DNA of 20,107 nucleotides from Candidatus Cloacimonadota bacterium (GCA_029932755.1 JAOZPK010000032.1:1-20107); one strand, 5' to 3'. Positions 1-8,576 are shown, numbered from the stretch's first letter. Notes: generated by a model not told the origin, from the sequence alone. Made by a program: numbers and translations.

Positions 1-769
1 CCATTTGATAACGAGTATCCTTATTTATCTTTACAACACCATTTTTAATTGCATCGATTTGCTGTTTAGCAGTTAATCCGGAAGCTCCATGAAGCACGAT
101 ACCGGTCTCTACGTTATTAGCGATCAATAGATCATCGATCTCTTTGATAAGGTCGAGATTTAAGGTAATTTGAGCACCTTTTGTAACACCGTGATTTGTG
201 CCGACAGAAGCTGCAAAAAGGTCAACACCGGTTTTTTTGACATATTCCAAAGCTTCTGAAGGCAGAGTATATAGCTCTGTATCGGAAACTATTTCGTCTT
301 CAGATCCTTTGATGTAGCCAATTTCACCTTCGACCAATACCCCGTGTTTGTGAGCAATTGTTACAACTTCTTTAGAAATGCGAATATTTTCTTCAAAATC
401 TTCTTTGGAAGCATCGATCATCACTGAAGAGACTAGATCGTTCTCAATACAATAAACAACAAAATCAAAGTAATTTGGAGTAGCATGATCAATATGTAAT
501 CCAACGCCGGAATTCTTATATTGAGACGAGATGATCTTGATCATTGATGAGATCATTTGAGCACCAGTTTCCATATCTTTTGTATCACCGGCAGCAAATT
601 TTACAGCTCCGGAACTCATTTGAAGCAGTCCATCTGATCTTTGAGCTTCGTAACCTTGAATCACACCGCGAATAGCACTATCAAAAACTACATTGGATGC
701 AACAATACCAAATCTGTCTTTCTTTGCTTTTAGAAAAACATCTTTTAGCTGATCTCCTCTGTAAAACAT
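1..769 (-). CDS. fba: Class II fructose-bisphosphate aldolase (C-terminus off the left edge)
   Basis: I translated this from the reverse strand: 256 complete codons, open to the window edge, with no internal stop. It starts at ATG (767-769), with the strong Shine-Dalgarno GAGGAGGTAG directly upstream (771-780). Class II aldolases use divalent metal to cleave or condense fructose-1,6-bisphosphate to DHAP and G3P in the cytosol. Visible family motifs are GLHIDHA at about 90-96 (catalytic Asp94, metal His95), VEGEIG at 146-151, a TNHG metal-His motif near 191-194, HGASG at 227-231 (metal His227) and a KINKDT phosphate-binding segment near 248. The missing part is probably a few dozen residues. 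It lies 23 nt downstream of the chaperone gene on the same strand, so the two are probably co-transcribed. A related ketose-bisphosphate or tagatose-bisphosphate aldolase is possible; the class II fold is secure. Confidence 0.9.
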   Translation of the reverse strand, partial: MFYRGDQLKDVFLKAKKDRFGIVASNVVFDSAIRGVIQGYEAQRSDGLLQMSSGAVKFAAGDTKDMETGAQMISSMIKIISSQYKNSGVGLHIDHATPNYFDFVVYCIENDLVSSVMIDASKEDFEENIRISKEVVTIAHKHGVLVEGEIGYIKGSEDEIVSDTELYTLPSEALEYVKKTGVDLFAASVGTNHGVTKGAQITLNLDLIKEIDDLLIANNVETGIVLHGASGLTAKQQIDAIKNGVVKINKDTRYQM

Positions 770-792
770 ACTACCTCCTCATTTGTTGTTGT

Positions 793-2499
793 CTACTTAT
801 CCTCAAATTCAATCGATTCGATCATATCTTCTTTATTTTTCAATGATGAAAGCATGTATTGAGCTGATTCGCTTAGATCACCGTCAGGATACAAAGCAAG
901 GAACTTCTCAAAAATTTCGATAGCTTTTTCTGTATCTTTGAGTTCTTCAGCAAAAAGGAACCCTTTCATAAACATTGCTTTATAATCATCTTTATTATTC
1001 TTATGATATTTCATCACTTCGTCATAATAGAAAATTGCATCGTTAAATCTTCTTCTTTTCTGAGCAGCTTCAGCTTTATTAAAATATTCCTCAGCAGAAA
1101 GTTTTACAACCATTTTATCAGGATATTTATTTAAAGCATATTTAGTTTCAAGTTCCTTTTTCACACTCTCAAATTTTTCTTTTGAAAGTGTTTTTAATAA
1201 AGAATTTTTTACTTTATCCTTTACTTCTTCAAAAGGCGTTGCAGTAGCTATCACGTCTTCAAGAATCCTGAAGAAGACATATTTTTCTTTTGAATTTTGG
1301 AAAATTTTACTGAGTTTTCCAGGATTTGTTGTCCAAACCATGTCACAATAAACTTCATCTTTTCCCATTCCCGGAATGATACCGTTGTTATAGATATGAT
1401 CTAAAACTCCATCTTTAGCAGGATAAACTGAGTTCTCTGCAATAAGAGTATTGATCTCTTCATCTTTTTGTTTTTTGATCAGTTTCTTAACTGTCTTTCG
1501 CATTTTAGTTGCAATCTTTTTTGTATCGAAACCAAAAGTTTGGATCTTTCGGTATGCCAAAGTACTGAATTGGTCTATGTTATCATTATAATATTTTTCT
1601 ACTGCTTCGTCACTTGTGTCGATAGCTTCAACTACGAGTGTATTGTAAATCGTTCGTAGAGCCATGTTTCGCTTGATCTGATTGATTATTGTAATTAGAA
1701 TTGGATTCTTATCAAAACCATTTGCTAAAGCATCTACATAAAAAACATCAGATTTAGCAAGTTCATCGATATAGCGTTTTAAACCAGCTTCTGAATGTAA
1801 TGACATCTGGGTTCGTTTTGGAAGGATGTCTATATAAGCTATAATATCTCCAACAGTTCTATTGATTTTAGAATTTGAAGATGAGATAATATTTTCATTA
1901 ATAATTACTTCATTGCTGTCCGGTGCTGCTATGTTGATCTTTGCTAAAAGGTCATAATTTATTTTCACATTGAATTTACCAAAAAGTTCTTCCTTTTTTG
2001 TTTCAATGAGTTCTTTTTCTTTCTCCGGTTTCAATCTTGATTCTATCAGCTTTTCGGCTTCTTCAAAAGTTTGCTCTTTATATTGATCATGGTTTTCTGT
2101 AAAATATGCTTTCTTTTCTTCGATCGTAATAGAGACGCCGTTTTTTAGTAATTCTTTTCTATATTCCGAAAAATAAGCAGATTTGATCTGATCAGCTATC
2201 CTCTCGGTGAATTCTTTCTGCTCCATTACTTTATGAGTTAGAGCTTCTAAATAGAATACTTCTTCAATGCAAATCATGTCGAGAAGTTCTATTTTACCTT
2301 CGATTGTAGTAAATTTAGATTTATACATTGGTGGTATCTGGGAAAGACGTTCATTAAGATCTCCCATTGTGATTGTCCCGCCTTTGTAAACGGCTACAAC
2401 CGTAGAATCTGCAATTTCAGTTGCGGCAAATAAAGATATAAAGGTAAATATTGCGACTAAAGTGATAATTGTTTTTTTACTAATACTTTTGTGATTCAT
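793..2499 (-). CDS. Exported SurA/PpiC-like peptidyl-prolyl isomerase with C-terminal TPRs
   Basis: This is a 568-residue exported protein when read from ATG 2497-2499, which has GGAGAGG nine bases upstream. An in-frame GTG six codons earlier overlaps that Shine-Dalgarno and is unlikely to be the start. Residues 1 to about 26 form a signal peptide: a basic MNHKSISKK segment, a hydrophobic core, then FAA. Residues about 30-190 resemble the SurA/PrsA N-terminal chaperone region, helical and Lys/Glu-rich. Residues about 300-435 look like a degenerate parvulin domain (an NGIIPGMG-like core, then a YVFFRILE strand). The last 100 residues contain TPR-like helices (motifs such as YFNKAEAAQKRRRFNDAI and KAIEIFEKFLALYPDGDL). 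The likely role is periplasmic folding or delivery of outer-membrane proteins. Isomerase activity is uncertain because the parvulin half is poorly conserved. It is the first gene of a minus-strand pair with the aldolase and is divergent from the ptsN operon. Confidence 0.75.
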   Translation of the reverse strand: MNHKSISKKTIITLVAIFTFISLFAATEIADSTVVAVYKGGTITMGDLNERLSQIPPMYKSKFTTIEGKIELLDMICIEEVFYLEALTHKVMEQKEFTERIADQIKSAYFSEYRKELLKNGVSITIEEKKAYFTENHDQYKEQTFEEAEKLIESRLKPEKEKELIETKKEELFGKFNVKINYDLLAKINIAAPDSNEVIINENIISSSNSKINRTVGDIIAYIDILPKRTQMSLHSEAGLKRYIDELAKSDVFYVDALANGFDKNPILITIINQIKRNMALRTIYNTLVVEAIDTSDEAVEKYYNDNIDQFSTLAYRKIQTFGFDTKKIATKMRKTVKKLIKKQKDEEINTLIAENSVYPAKDGVLDHIYNNGIIPGMGKDEVYCDMVWTTNPGKLSKIFQNSKEKYVFFRILEDVIATATPFEEVKDKVKNSLLKTLSKEKFESVKKELETKYALNKYPDKMVVKLSAEEYFNKAEAAQKRRRFNDAIFYYDEVMKYHKNNKDDYKAMFMKGFLFAEELKDTEKAIEIFEKFLALYPDGDLSESAQYMLSSLKNKEDMIESIEFEDK

Positions 2500-2508
2500 A
2501 ATTAAATT

Positions 2509-2515
2509 CCTCTCC
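2509..2515 (-). promoter_or_regulatory. Shine-Dalgarno fixing the chaperone start
   Basis: On the minus strand GGAGAGG lies nine bases before ATG 2499-2497. It supports that ATG over the in-frame GTG at 2517-2515, which would sit inside the ribosome binding site. Confidence 0.7.
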
Positions 2516-2546
2516 ACTATTCATTTTAGAGCATCACAAAAAAAAA

Positions 2547-2564
2547 TTGACTATTTAAAGTCAA
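2547..2564. promoter_or_regulatory. 18-bp near-palindrome in divergent intergenic region
   Basis: TTGACT, six bases (ATTTAA), then AGTCAA: perfect 6-bp inverted arms, with the middle also nearly symmetric. It lies between the divergently read chaperone and ptsN genes. TTGACT resembles a -35 box on each strand, so this could be back-to-back promoter elements or an operator for a dimeric regulator. I found no convincing -10 box at 16-18 nt on either strand. The role is inferred. Confidence 0.35.
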
Positions 2565-2604
2565 GTAAATTAATGGATGAGTTTTATAAAGTAGTTATGT
2601 GTAC

Positions 2605-2610
2605 AGAAGG
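2605..2610 (+). promoter_or_regulatory. Shine-Dalgarno fixing the ptsN-like start
   Basis: AGAAGG sits six bases before ATG 2617. This supports ATG over the in-frame GTG at 2599, which would place the motif inside the gene. Confidence 0.6.
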
Positions 2611-2616
2611 TTATTT

Positions 2617-3063
2617 ATGGGGATATTTTCACGTGATTTAATTGTTCAGAATTATTATGCACTAGATAAGAAAAGTTGTCTTGAAGAGATGGTTGAATTT
2701 TTATATAAGAATAAGGTGATTATTTCTGCAGATGACTTTTTTAAAGCAATAATGGAACGTGAAAATTTAATGACTACAGGTATCGGGAAAAATGTGGCCA
2801 TACCGCATGCACGTTCAAATCTGGTTAAAGAAATACATATTGCCGTTTATATACTTGACAATGAACTTGAGTTCAACTCGGTTGACGGCGAAGATGTAAA
2901 AGTGATATTTATGATAGCCGTTCCGGAGAATAAAAAGGATGAATATATGAAAGTTCTGAGTGGAATTTCAAACTTCCTCAGAATTGATGAAAATCGGGAA
3001 AAGCTTTTTAAGGCAAAAACAAAAAATGATATCTTTAAAATTCTTGAGGGGATTAAAATATGA
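2617..3063 (+). CDS. ptsN: PTS EIIA type-2 domain protein (PtsN-like)
   Basis: This 148-residue stand-alone EIIA domain of the fructose/mannitol/nitrogen PTS type is full length for the family (about 150). The phosphorylatable histidine is His64 in the motif GIGKNVAIPHAR, the family hallmark. The hydrophobic strand VKVIFMIAVPE and the C-terminal helices also fit. In the PTS, EIIA accepts phosphate from HPr. Stand-alone PtsN-type proteins usually act as regulators rather than sugar importers, and no EIIB, EIIC or HPr gene is present here. The stop codon overlaps the start of the following PorV-like gene (ATGA, 3060-3063), so the two are translationally coupled. Start chosen at ATG 2617 from the Shine-Dalgarno. 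The family is secure; the regulatory target is unknown. Confidence 0.85.
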   Translation: MGIFSRDLIVQNYYALDKKSCLEEMVEFLYKNKVIISADDFFKAIMERENLMTTGIGKNVAIPHARSNLVKEIHIAVYILDNELEFNSVDGEDVKVIFMIAVPENKKDEYMKVLSGISNFLRIDENREKLFKAKTKNDIFKILEGIKI

Positions 3064-4007
3064 AAAAAAATCTGATTTTGATAATGATAATATTGTTATC
3101 GGTTTTTTTGGTTGCAGAAAATGAAAATGCAGGGACAAGCGGCTTTACTTTTTTAAAGGTTAATTATTCTGCCAGAGCTGCTGCAATGGGAAATGCTTAT
3201 ACCGGGCTTTCCAACGATGCAGATGCAGTTTTCTTCAATCCTGCTGGGCTTGTTCAAATTGATTCACCTCAGGCTTCTATTACTTATATGAGTTATCTTG
3301 AAGGAATAAATTGCGGTTCTGCTGTTTATGCATATCCCGTTAATGATAAAACTTCTTTTGCTGTTTTTGCTAAGGGACTTTCTGCTACTGAAGATCGTAC
3401 AATTGCCGATGAGATGGGACAGTATGCAGGGATTGATGGTACTTTTGGAATGTCTGATTTCATCTTTGGAATTAGTGCTGCAAGGTTTATACTTGCTATG
3501 CTGGATGTCGGGATAAATGTAAAATTTATTCAGGAATCACTCGATAAAACTTCTGCTTCTGCAGTTGTATTTGATGCCGGTATCATGCACCAATCAACAA
3601 ATGAAAATCTAAAAGTTGGTATCTCTATAAGAAATATAGGGAAACAATTAACATATTATACAAATGATGAATACGAAGAGATTATGCCCACAACATTAAC
3701 CGTTGGCTTTAATTATAATCCAAAAGAAAAATTATTTGCTACCGTTGATATTTATAAACCTTTAGATAATGATATTTTTGGACGGTTTGGTTTGGAATAT
3801 CATGTACATTCAATTTTAACTCTAAGATCAGGTTATAAAACTAATGCATCCGATTGGGCTACCGGTGGAGATAATGATTTTCTGTCCGGGATATCTTTTG
3901 GAACAGGGTTTGATCTCAGTAAATACAATTTAATTATGGATTACGCTATTGTTTCTTATGGCGATCTGGGATTTGTAAATCAAATTTCCATTAAATATAT
4001 ATTTTAA
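3060..4007 (+). CDS. PorV/PorQ-family outer-membrane beta-barrel protein
   Basis: This 315-residue protein has a cleavable signal peptide (MKKN, then a hydrophobic stretch to about residue 19). The family N-terminal signature follows: a GFTFLKVNYSARAAAMGNAY segment, then NDADAVFFNPAGL. These are hallmarks of the PorV/PorQ (UPF0164) branch of FadL-like barrels. The rest alternates short amphipathic strands with turns and ends in an aromatic residue (KYIF), as BAM-assembled barrels do. In Bacteroidota, PorV carries T9SS cargo at the cell surface; other members have unknown roles. It overlaps the EIIA gene by four bases, with GAGGGG upstream, so expression of the two is tied. Its paralogue at 19005 shares the signature but carries Asp-rich insertions this one lacks. 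Outer-membrane localisation is confident; function is not. Confidence 0.82.
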   Translation: MKKNLILIMIILLSVFLVAENENAGTSGFTFLKVNYSARAAAMGNAYTGLSNDADAVFFNPAGLVQIDSPQASITYMSYLEGINCGSAVYAYPVNDKTSFAVFAKGLSATEDRTIADEMGQYAGIDGTFGMSDFIFGISAARFILAMLDVGINVKFIQESLDKTSASAVVFDAGIMHQSTNENLKVGISIRNIGKQLTYYTNDEYEEIMPTTLTVGFNYNPKEKLFATVDIYKPLDNDIFGRFGLEYHVHSILTLRSGYKTNASDWATGGDNDFLSGISFGTGFDLSKYNLIMDYAIVSYGDLGFVNQISIKYIF

Positions 4008-4148
4008 AAAAAAAGAATAATCCAGTGCAGAATCTATTAAAACAACATATTCTCTTCTTAATCTGGATAAACTTAATTCTTCTCCAAAAAATATTAGACA
4101 ACAAATTCAGCTCAGAAAAAGTGACCAAAATTATTTTATGAGGAATTA

Positions 4149-6242
4149 ATGGATAAAAAGGATTTTTTATTTGAGCTTGGTGTGGAAGAAATTCCAGCTG
4201 CTTATATCGCTGGGGCTATCAAGACTATCAAAGATCATTTCGAGTCAAATTTAAAGAAAGCAAATCTTGATTATAATGAGTTACAGATTTTCTCTACACC
4301 ACGACGTTTTGCAATTAAGATATTATCACTTCAAACACAACAAAAAGATGAAATTATCGAACGTACGGGTCCAACAAAAGAGATGGCTTATGATATAGAT
4401 GGGAATTTGACAAATGCAGCTTTAGGATTTTTGCACGGAGCTGGAGCAGAACAGAAAGATATCATTATTAAGCAGACACCAAAAGGTGATAAAATAGCAA
4501 TTAGAAAAGAGATAGAAGGTAAATCTGCAACTTTAATTCTTAAAAATTTAACAATAGAATCAATTGCCGAAATCCAATTCCAAAAGTCAATGAAATGGGG
4601 AAGTTCTAAACTCTCTTTTGCCCGTCCAATTCGCTGGATATTAGTATTATTTGGGAATGATATTATAGATTTAGAATTTGAAGGAATAAAATCCGGGAAT
4701 ATAACTTATGGTAACCGTTTTCAAAACCTGGATAATGTGGTTGAAATTAACTCGATAGAAGAATATGAAGAGAAACTATCAGGAGTTTTTGTGATTCCCA
4801 ATAGAGAAGAACGAAAGAAAATCATTATAAAACAAATGGACGAACTTTTCAAAAACTCTGATGAGAAAGTTATCGAGAATAATAAATTATTAGAGACAGT
4901 TACCGATCTTGTCGAATATCCAACTGCTGTTATTGCAGATTTTGATAAGAAGTATCTTGGTCTTCCAAAAAAGGTTGTAACTTCAACGCTTTCCGAACAT
5001 CAAAAATACTTTTCTATAAGCAGAAAGAATGGTGATCTCAGCAATAAATTTGTATTCGTTTCAAATGGAAATCCTCGATATTCCAACTTGATAAAGCAGG
5101 GTAATGAAAAAGTGATAACTGCCAGATTAGAAGATGCAGAATTCTTTTATAAAGAAGATACTGTCCAGTCTTTACAAACTTTCGTACCAAAATTATCTGA
5201 GGTTACATTCCAGCAAAAGCTTGGATCTGTTTTAGAAAAAACCGAACGTATAAAGCAAATTAGCAAATTTATTTGTGATGAATTAAAACTTGAAGGTGAT
5301 GTGATAAAATACTCATTACAAGGTGCACATTTGTGTAAGGCAGATCTTGTAACTTTGATGCTTGGCGAGAAAGAATTTTCAAAACTTCAAGGGTATATTG
5401 GACATCAATATGCCTTGATAAGCGGGGAAAAAAAGCAAACTGCACTTGTGATTGAAGAACACTATCAAAATGGTGATAATGAGATGTCATTAGCCGGTTC
5501 CGTGGTAGCTATTGCAGATAAAATTGATACGATCTGTGGAATTATCGGAGTTGATATGATACCCACAGGGTCAAAAGATCCTTTTGGTTTAAGACGTGCT
5601 GCCAATGGAGTTGTCCAGATAATTTTCAATAATAATTTCGAAATAAACATCTATAAATTAATAGATAGGTCATTTAAATTATTAGAAAGCAAACTTGATA
5701 AATCAGAGAATAATAAAGATGTAGTTTATGATTTTTTCAAGCAGCGAGTAAATTGGCTTCTTAAACAAAAACAGATCGATTATGATATTATTGATAGTGT
5801 GATGCATATTGATCATTCCAATATTCCAGATATTATTCATCGAGCCGAAGCATTACAGGAATTAAAAAAACAGGAAGATTTTATCAAACTGGTTCTTGGT
5901 TTTAAACGTGTTTCCAACATTATTGCCGACATGAAAGATACTTCCGATGTGAAACGGAAAATATTGCAGGAGGAGATGGAAAGGATTCTTTATGAAAAAT
6001 ATCTGGATCTGCAAAGAAGTATCAAAGAATTACTTCCCGATAAGAATTACAAAAAGATTTTAGAAAAGCTTGTCGAATATGGTAGTACGATCGACAAATT
6101 TTTTGATGAAGTTCTGGTGAACGTAGAAGATGTCGAAATCAAACAGAACAGATACAATGTTTTATTCTGCATTCGGGAATTATTCCTGCAGGTTGCAGAC
6201 CTTTCTAAACTTGTTGTCGATGGCGGAAATAATAAAAATTAG
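4149..6242 (+). CDS. glyS: Glycyl-tRNA synthetase beta subunit
   Basis: At 697 residues it matches the usual length of about 690 for the beta subunit of the bacterial alpha2beta2 glycyl-tRNA synthetase, which binds tRNA-Gly and works with GlyQ (alpha, ATP/glycine site). Family motifs in order: FELGVEEIPAAYI at 8-20, STPRRFAI at 49-56, KSMKWGS at 146-152 followed by FARPIRW, TDLVEYP and EHQKYF in the central part, ARLEDAEFF, an HLCKADL segment of the HD-like domain, PTGSKDPFGLRRAANG from about 472, and the anticodon-binding end FFDEVLVNVED with FLQVADLSKL. The ribosome site is GAGGAATTA just before ATG. No glyQ lies on either side, although the two are often adjacent, so it must be elsewhere. 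A 141-nt gap separates it from the PorV-like gene; aspC follows after 20 nt. Confidence 0.96.
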   Translation: MDKKDFLFELGVEEIPAAYIAGAIKTIKDHFESNLKKANLDYNELQIFSTPRRFAIKILSLQTQQKDEIIERTGPTKEMAYDIDGNLTNAALGFLHGAGAEQKDIIIKQTPKGDKIAIRKEIEGKSATLILKNLTIESIAEIQFQKSMKWGSSKLSFARPIRWILVLFGNDIIDLEFEGIKSGNITYGNRFQNLDNVVEINSIEEYEEKLSGVFVIPNREERKKIIIKQMDELFKNSDEKVIENNKLLETVTDLVEYPTAVIADFDKKYLGLPKKVVTSTLSEHQKYFSISRKNGDLSNKFVFVSNGNPRYSNLIKQGNEKVITARLEDAEFFYKEDTVQSLQTFVPKLSEVTFQQKLGSVLEKTERIKQISKFICDELKLEGDVIKYSLQGAHLCKADLVTLMLGEKEFSKLQGYIGHQYALISGEKKQTALVIEEHYQNGDNEMSLAGSVVAIADKIDTICGIIGVDMIPTGSKDPFGLRRAANGVVQIIFNNNFEINIYKLIDRSFKLLESKLDKSENNKDVVYDFFKQRVNWLLKQKQIDYDIIDSVMHIDHSNIPDIIHRAEALQELKKQEDFIKLVLGFKRVSNIIADMKDTSDVKRKILQEEMERILYEKYLDLQRSIKELLPDKNYKKILEKLVEYGSTIDKFFDEVLVNVEDVEIKQNRYNVLFCIRELFLQVADLSKLVVDGGNNKN

Positions 6243-6262
6243 AATATAAAGAGGTATTGAAA

Positions 6263-7465
6263 ATGGTGATTCAAATTTCTCATCGAGCTAAGGCGATTAA
6301 ACCGTCACCCACACTCACGGTTTCTAATCTGGCCAAGGAAATGATAGCAAAGGGTATTGATGTGATCAATTTTGGTGTAGGTGAACCCGATTTTGATACA
6401 CCCGATTACATTAAAGATGAAGCTCATAAAGCACTTGATGAAAACTTCACACGGTATACTGCATCTTCCGGTATTATTGAACTTAGGCAGGCTATATCTG
6501 CCAAAATGAAACGTGATAATAATCTTGACTGCGATCCAGATGATATTCTGGTTTCTCCTGGTGCAAAGGCTTCAATCTTTTTTGTGCTGATGACAATTTG
6601 TGATCAGCGGGATGAAATTTTGATTCCTTCTCCATATTGGGTAAGTTACACTTCACAGGTAGAGATGGTTGATGCTTTTCCTATATTACTTCCCACCCGT
6701 GCTGCATCTAATTTCAAGATTTCAGCAGAACAATTGGAAGAAGCACTGGAATCCTTGAGCAATCCTAAAGCTCTTATTTTGAATTCTCCTAACAATCCGA
6801 CCGGTTCAATTTACAGTAAAAAAGAACTTGAGAAAATTGCTGCTGTCTGCGTGAAGCAAAATATTATGATCATTTCTGATGAAATTTATGAGAAATTGAT
6901 CTATGACGGAAAAGAACATGTCTCTATTGCTACAATAAGTGATGAGGTTCGTGAACATACTGTTGTTATTAATGGTGTATCCAAAGCTTATGCCATGACT
7001 GGTTGGCGACTTGGTTATGCTGCGGGTCCTACAGATATTATTAAGCGAGCTGCCAGAATTCAAGGTCATACAACTTCCTGTGTAAATTCAATAACTCAGA
7101 AAGCTGCTATAGTTGCCTTAAATAAATGTGACGGAAGTGTAGCTGAAATGCGCGATGAATTCCAGAAACGCCGCGACTTCCTTGTAGATGAATTGAATAA
7201 GATTCCAAATGTGAAGTGCAGAATGCCTCGTGGTGCTTTTTATGCAATGCCGAATATTGCCTATTATTTGCACAACAATAAGTTGGGTATTAAGAATTGT
7301 GTAAAAATGTGCGAATATCTTTTAGAGAAATATAAAGTAGCAATTGTTCCCGGCTCGGCATTTGGAGCAGATAAATATGTGCGGTTTTCTTATGCAACAA
7401 GTATGAAAAACATTAAAGAGGGAGTTAAAAGATTTAAAAAAGGACTATTACAAAGTATTCGTTAA
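6263..7465 (+). CDS. aspC: Class I aminotransferase, aspartate aminotransferase type
   Basis: This 400-residue PLP enzyme of the aspartate aminotransferase I-gamma type transfers amino groups between aspartate (or similar) and 2-oxoglutarate in the cytosol. Visible features: the N-terminal NFGVGEPDFDTP, RYTASSGIIELR, PSPYWVSY (ring-stacking aromatic), NSPNNPTG with Asn178, SDEIYEKL with Asp206, the PLP-binding Lys241 in SKAYAMTGWRLGY, and the C-terminal substrate-binding Arg374 in VRFSYA. ATG 6263 was chosen because GAGG lies eight bases upstream; a TTG two codons earlier is less likely. It follows glyS by 20 nt and precedes the small membrane gene by 8 nt. Exact amino-acid specificity cannot be read from sequence; prephenate- or alanine-using relatives exist. 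Confidence 0.92.
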   Translation: MVIQISHRAKAIKPSPTLTVSNLAKEMIAKGIDVINFGVGEPDFDTPDYIKDEAHKALDENFTRYTASSGIIELRQAISAKMKRDNNLDCDPDDILVSPGAKASIFFVLMTICDQRDEILIPSPYWVSYTSQVEMVDAFPILLPTRAASNFKISAEQLEEALESLSNPKALILNSPNNPTGSIYSKKELEKIAAVCVKQNIMIISDEIYEKLIYDGKEHVSIATISDEVREHTVVINGVSKAYAMTGWRLGYAAGPTDIIKRAARIQGHTTSCVNSITQKAAIVALNKCDGSVAEMRDEFQKRRDFLVDELNKIPNVKCRMPRGAFYAMPNIAYYLHNNKLGIKNCVKMCEYLLEKYKVAIVPGSAFGADKYVRFSYATSMKNIKEGVKRFKKGLLQSIR

Positions 7466-7473
7466 GAGCATAA

Positions 7474-7683
7474 ATGAAAGAATTTAAAGAGGAGATTGAA
7501 AGAAGGCGTCAGGAGAGAAGAAGCATGCGAAGCTCTACCTGGATCAATTTTATCATTCGGATCCTTGCTCTCATTTTTGTTGTTATGATCATCAGATACT
7601 TTTCAAATCCAAATCCAAATAAATTTAGAAGTTGGATCAACTTTACCTCTCCAGATACTGTTCAAGTTCAGGAGAATAAATGA
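7474..7683 (+). CDS. Small single-pass membrane protein, unknown function
   Basis: This 69-residue protein is unrecognised. Residues 1-20 are strongly charged, rich in Arg and Glu (EEIERRRQERR), and likely cytoplasmic. Residues about 25-43 form one hydrophobic helix (IIRILALIFVVMIIRYF region). The polar C-terminal tail of about 25 residues would then face the periplasm. It sits 8 nt after aspC and its stop overlaps the start of the PfkB kinase as ATGA (7680-7683), which strongly supports real translation. The ribosome site is weak (AAGAG), so it may depend on readthrough of ribosomes from aspC. No function is proposed. Confidence 0.7.
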   Translation: MKEFKEEIERRRQERRSMRSSTWINFIIRILALIFVVMIIRYFSNPNPNKFRSWINFTSPDTVQVQENK

Positions 7684-8576
7684 GTTTACTTATTGTAGGT
7701 TCAATTGCACTGGATAATGTAGAAACTCCTCATGGAAACGTTGTTCATTCTTTAGGTGGGTCTGCAATATTTACATCTATGGTAAGCAAGAACTTTTGTA
7801 AAAGCAATATTGTAGGAATTGTTGGAGAGGATTTTCCAAAAGAGCATTTTGCGCTTCTTGCGGGAAATGATATAGATACTAAAGATCTTAAGGTGATTCC
7901 TGGTAAAACTTTTCATTGGTCTGGGAAATACAGTGATTATAATAAAGCCGAAACACTTGATACTCAGCTTAATGTATTTGCCAATTTTGATCCTCAACTT
8001 TGTGAAGATAATAAGAATTGTGATTATTTATTCTTGGGAAATATTGATCCGGTTTTGCAATTGAGAGTTCTAAAGCAGATGAATAATGCTAAAATTACTG
8101 CTTGTGATACGATGAATTTTTGGATATCTGGGTCAAAATCGAAATTATTGGAAGTTATCAACAATGTTGATATTCTATTTATTAATGAAGATGAATTAAG
8201 AATGTTAACTGGCGTACATAATATTTTTGAAGCTGCACAAAAAGCCAAAGAATTAAATCCCAAATTAATTGTAGTGAAACGTGGTGAATATGGCTCTTTT
8301 GCATATTCAGATGAATTCATCTTTTTCGCTCCGGTTTATCCAGTGAGAAAGGTTGTTGATCCAACCGGTGCAGGGGATAGTTTTGCCGGCGGATTTATGG
8401 GTTATCTGGCTTCTGCAGGAAATTTTGAGGAAACAACAATTAAAAATGCAATGATCTATGGCACCGTAACTGCATCTTTTAATGTAGAGTCTTTTAGTGT
8501 GGATAAATTAAAAAAAATTGGTATTGATGACATTTTAGCTAGAAAAGAAATAATTGAAAGAAGTATTCGATTTTAA
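7680..8576 (+). CDS. PfkB/ribokinase-family carbohydrate kinase
   Basis: This 298-residue cytoplasmic kinase has the ribokinase-family layout. The N-terminal strand LLIVGSIALDNVETP and the LGGSAIFTS substrate-site glycines come first, and the family signature VDPTGAGDSFAGGFMGYL lies near residues 222-240, with Asp233 as the predicted catalytic base and an adjacent anion hole. ETLDTQLNVF and CDTMNFWI in the middle match a conserved but biochemically undefined PfkB subgroup that I recall from diverse bacteria. The substrate (sugar, sugar phosphate or nucleoside) cannot be assigned. It overlaps the small membrane gene by 4 nt and its stop lies within the Shine-Dalgarno of the DUF975 gene, so it sits inside one operon. 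Confidence 0.88.
   Translation: MSLLIVGSIALDNVETPHGNVVHSLGGSAIFTSMVSKNFCKSNIVGIVGEDFPKEHFALLAGNDIDTKDLKVIPGKTFHWSGKYSDYNKAETLDTQLNVFANFDPQLCEDNKNCDYLFLGNIDPVLQLRVLKQMNNAKITACDTMNFWISGSKSKLLEVINNVDILFINEDELRMLTGVHNIFEAAQKAKELNPKLIVVKRGEYGSFAYSDEFIFFAPVYPVRKVVDPTGAGDSFAGGFMGYLASAGNFEETTIKNAMIYGTVTASFNVESFSVDKLKKIGIDDILARKEIIERSIRF

Noticed and set aside
2540..2548. A-run read as a T-run terminator for the minus strand
   Set aside because: It lies upstream of the chaperone gene, not downstream of any gene on that strand, and the adjacent palindrome arms are short; an operator or promoter role fits better.
2573..2641. A 22-codon ATG ORF overlapping the ptsN start out of frame
   Set aside because: No ribosome site, and it reads through the EIIA start in another frame; likely chance.
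4025..4141. A 38-codon GTG-started hydrophobic ORF between the PorV-like gene and glyS
   Set aside because: It has no Shine-Dalgarno and no overlap with a neighbour, and the composition is what an AT-rich spacer yields by chance. The 141-nt gap otherwise shows no hairpin or promoter I trust.
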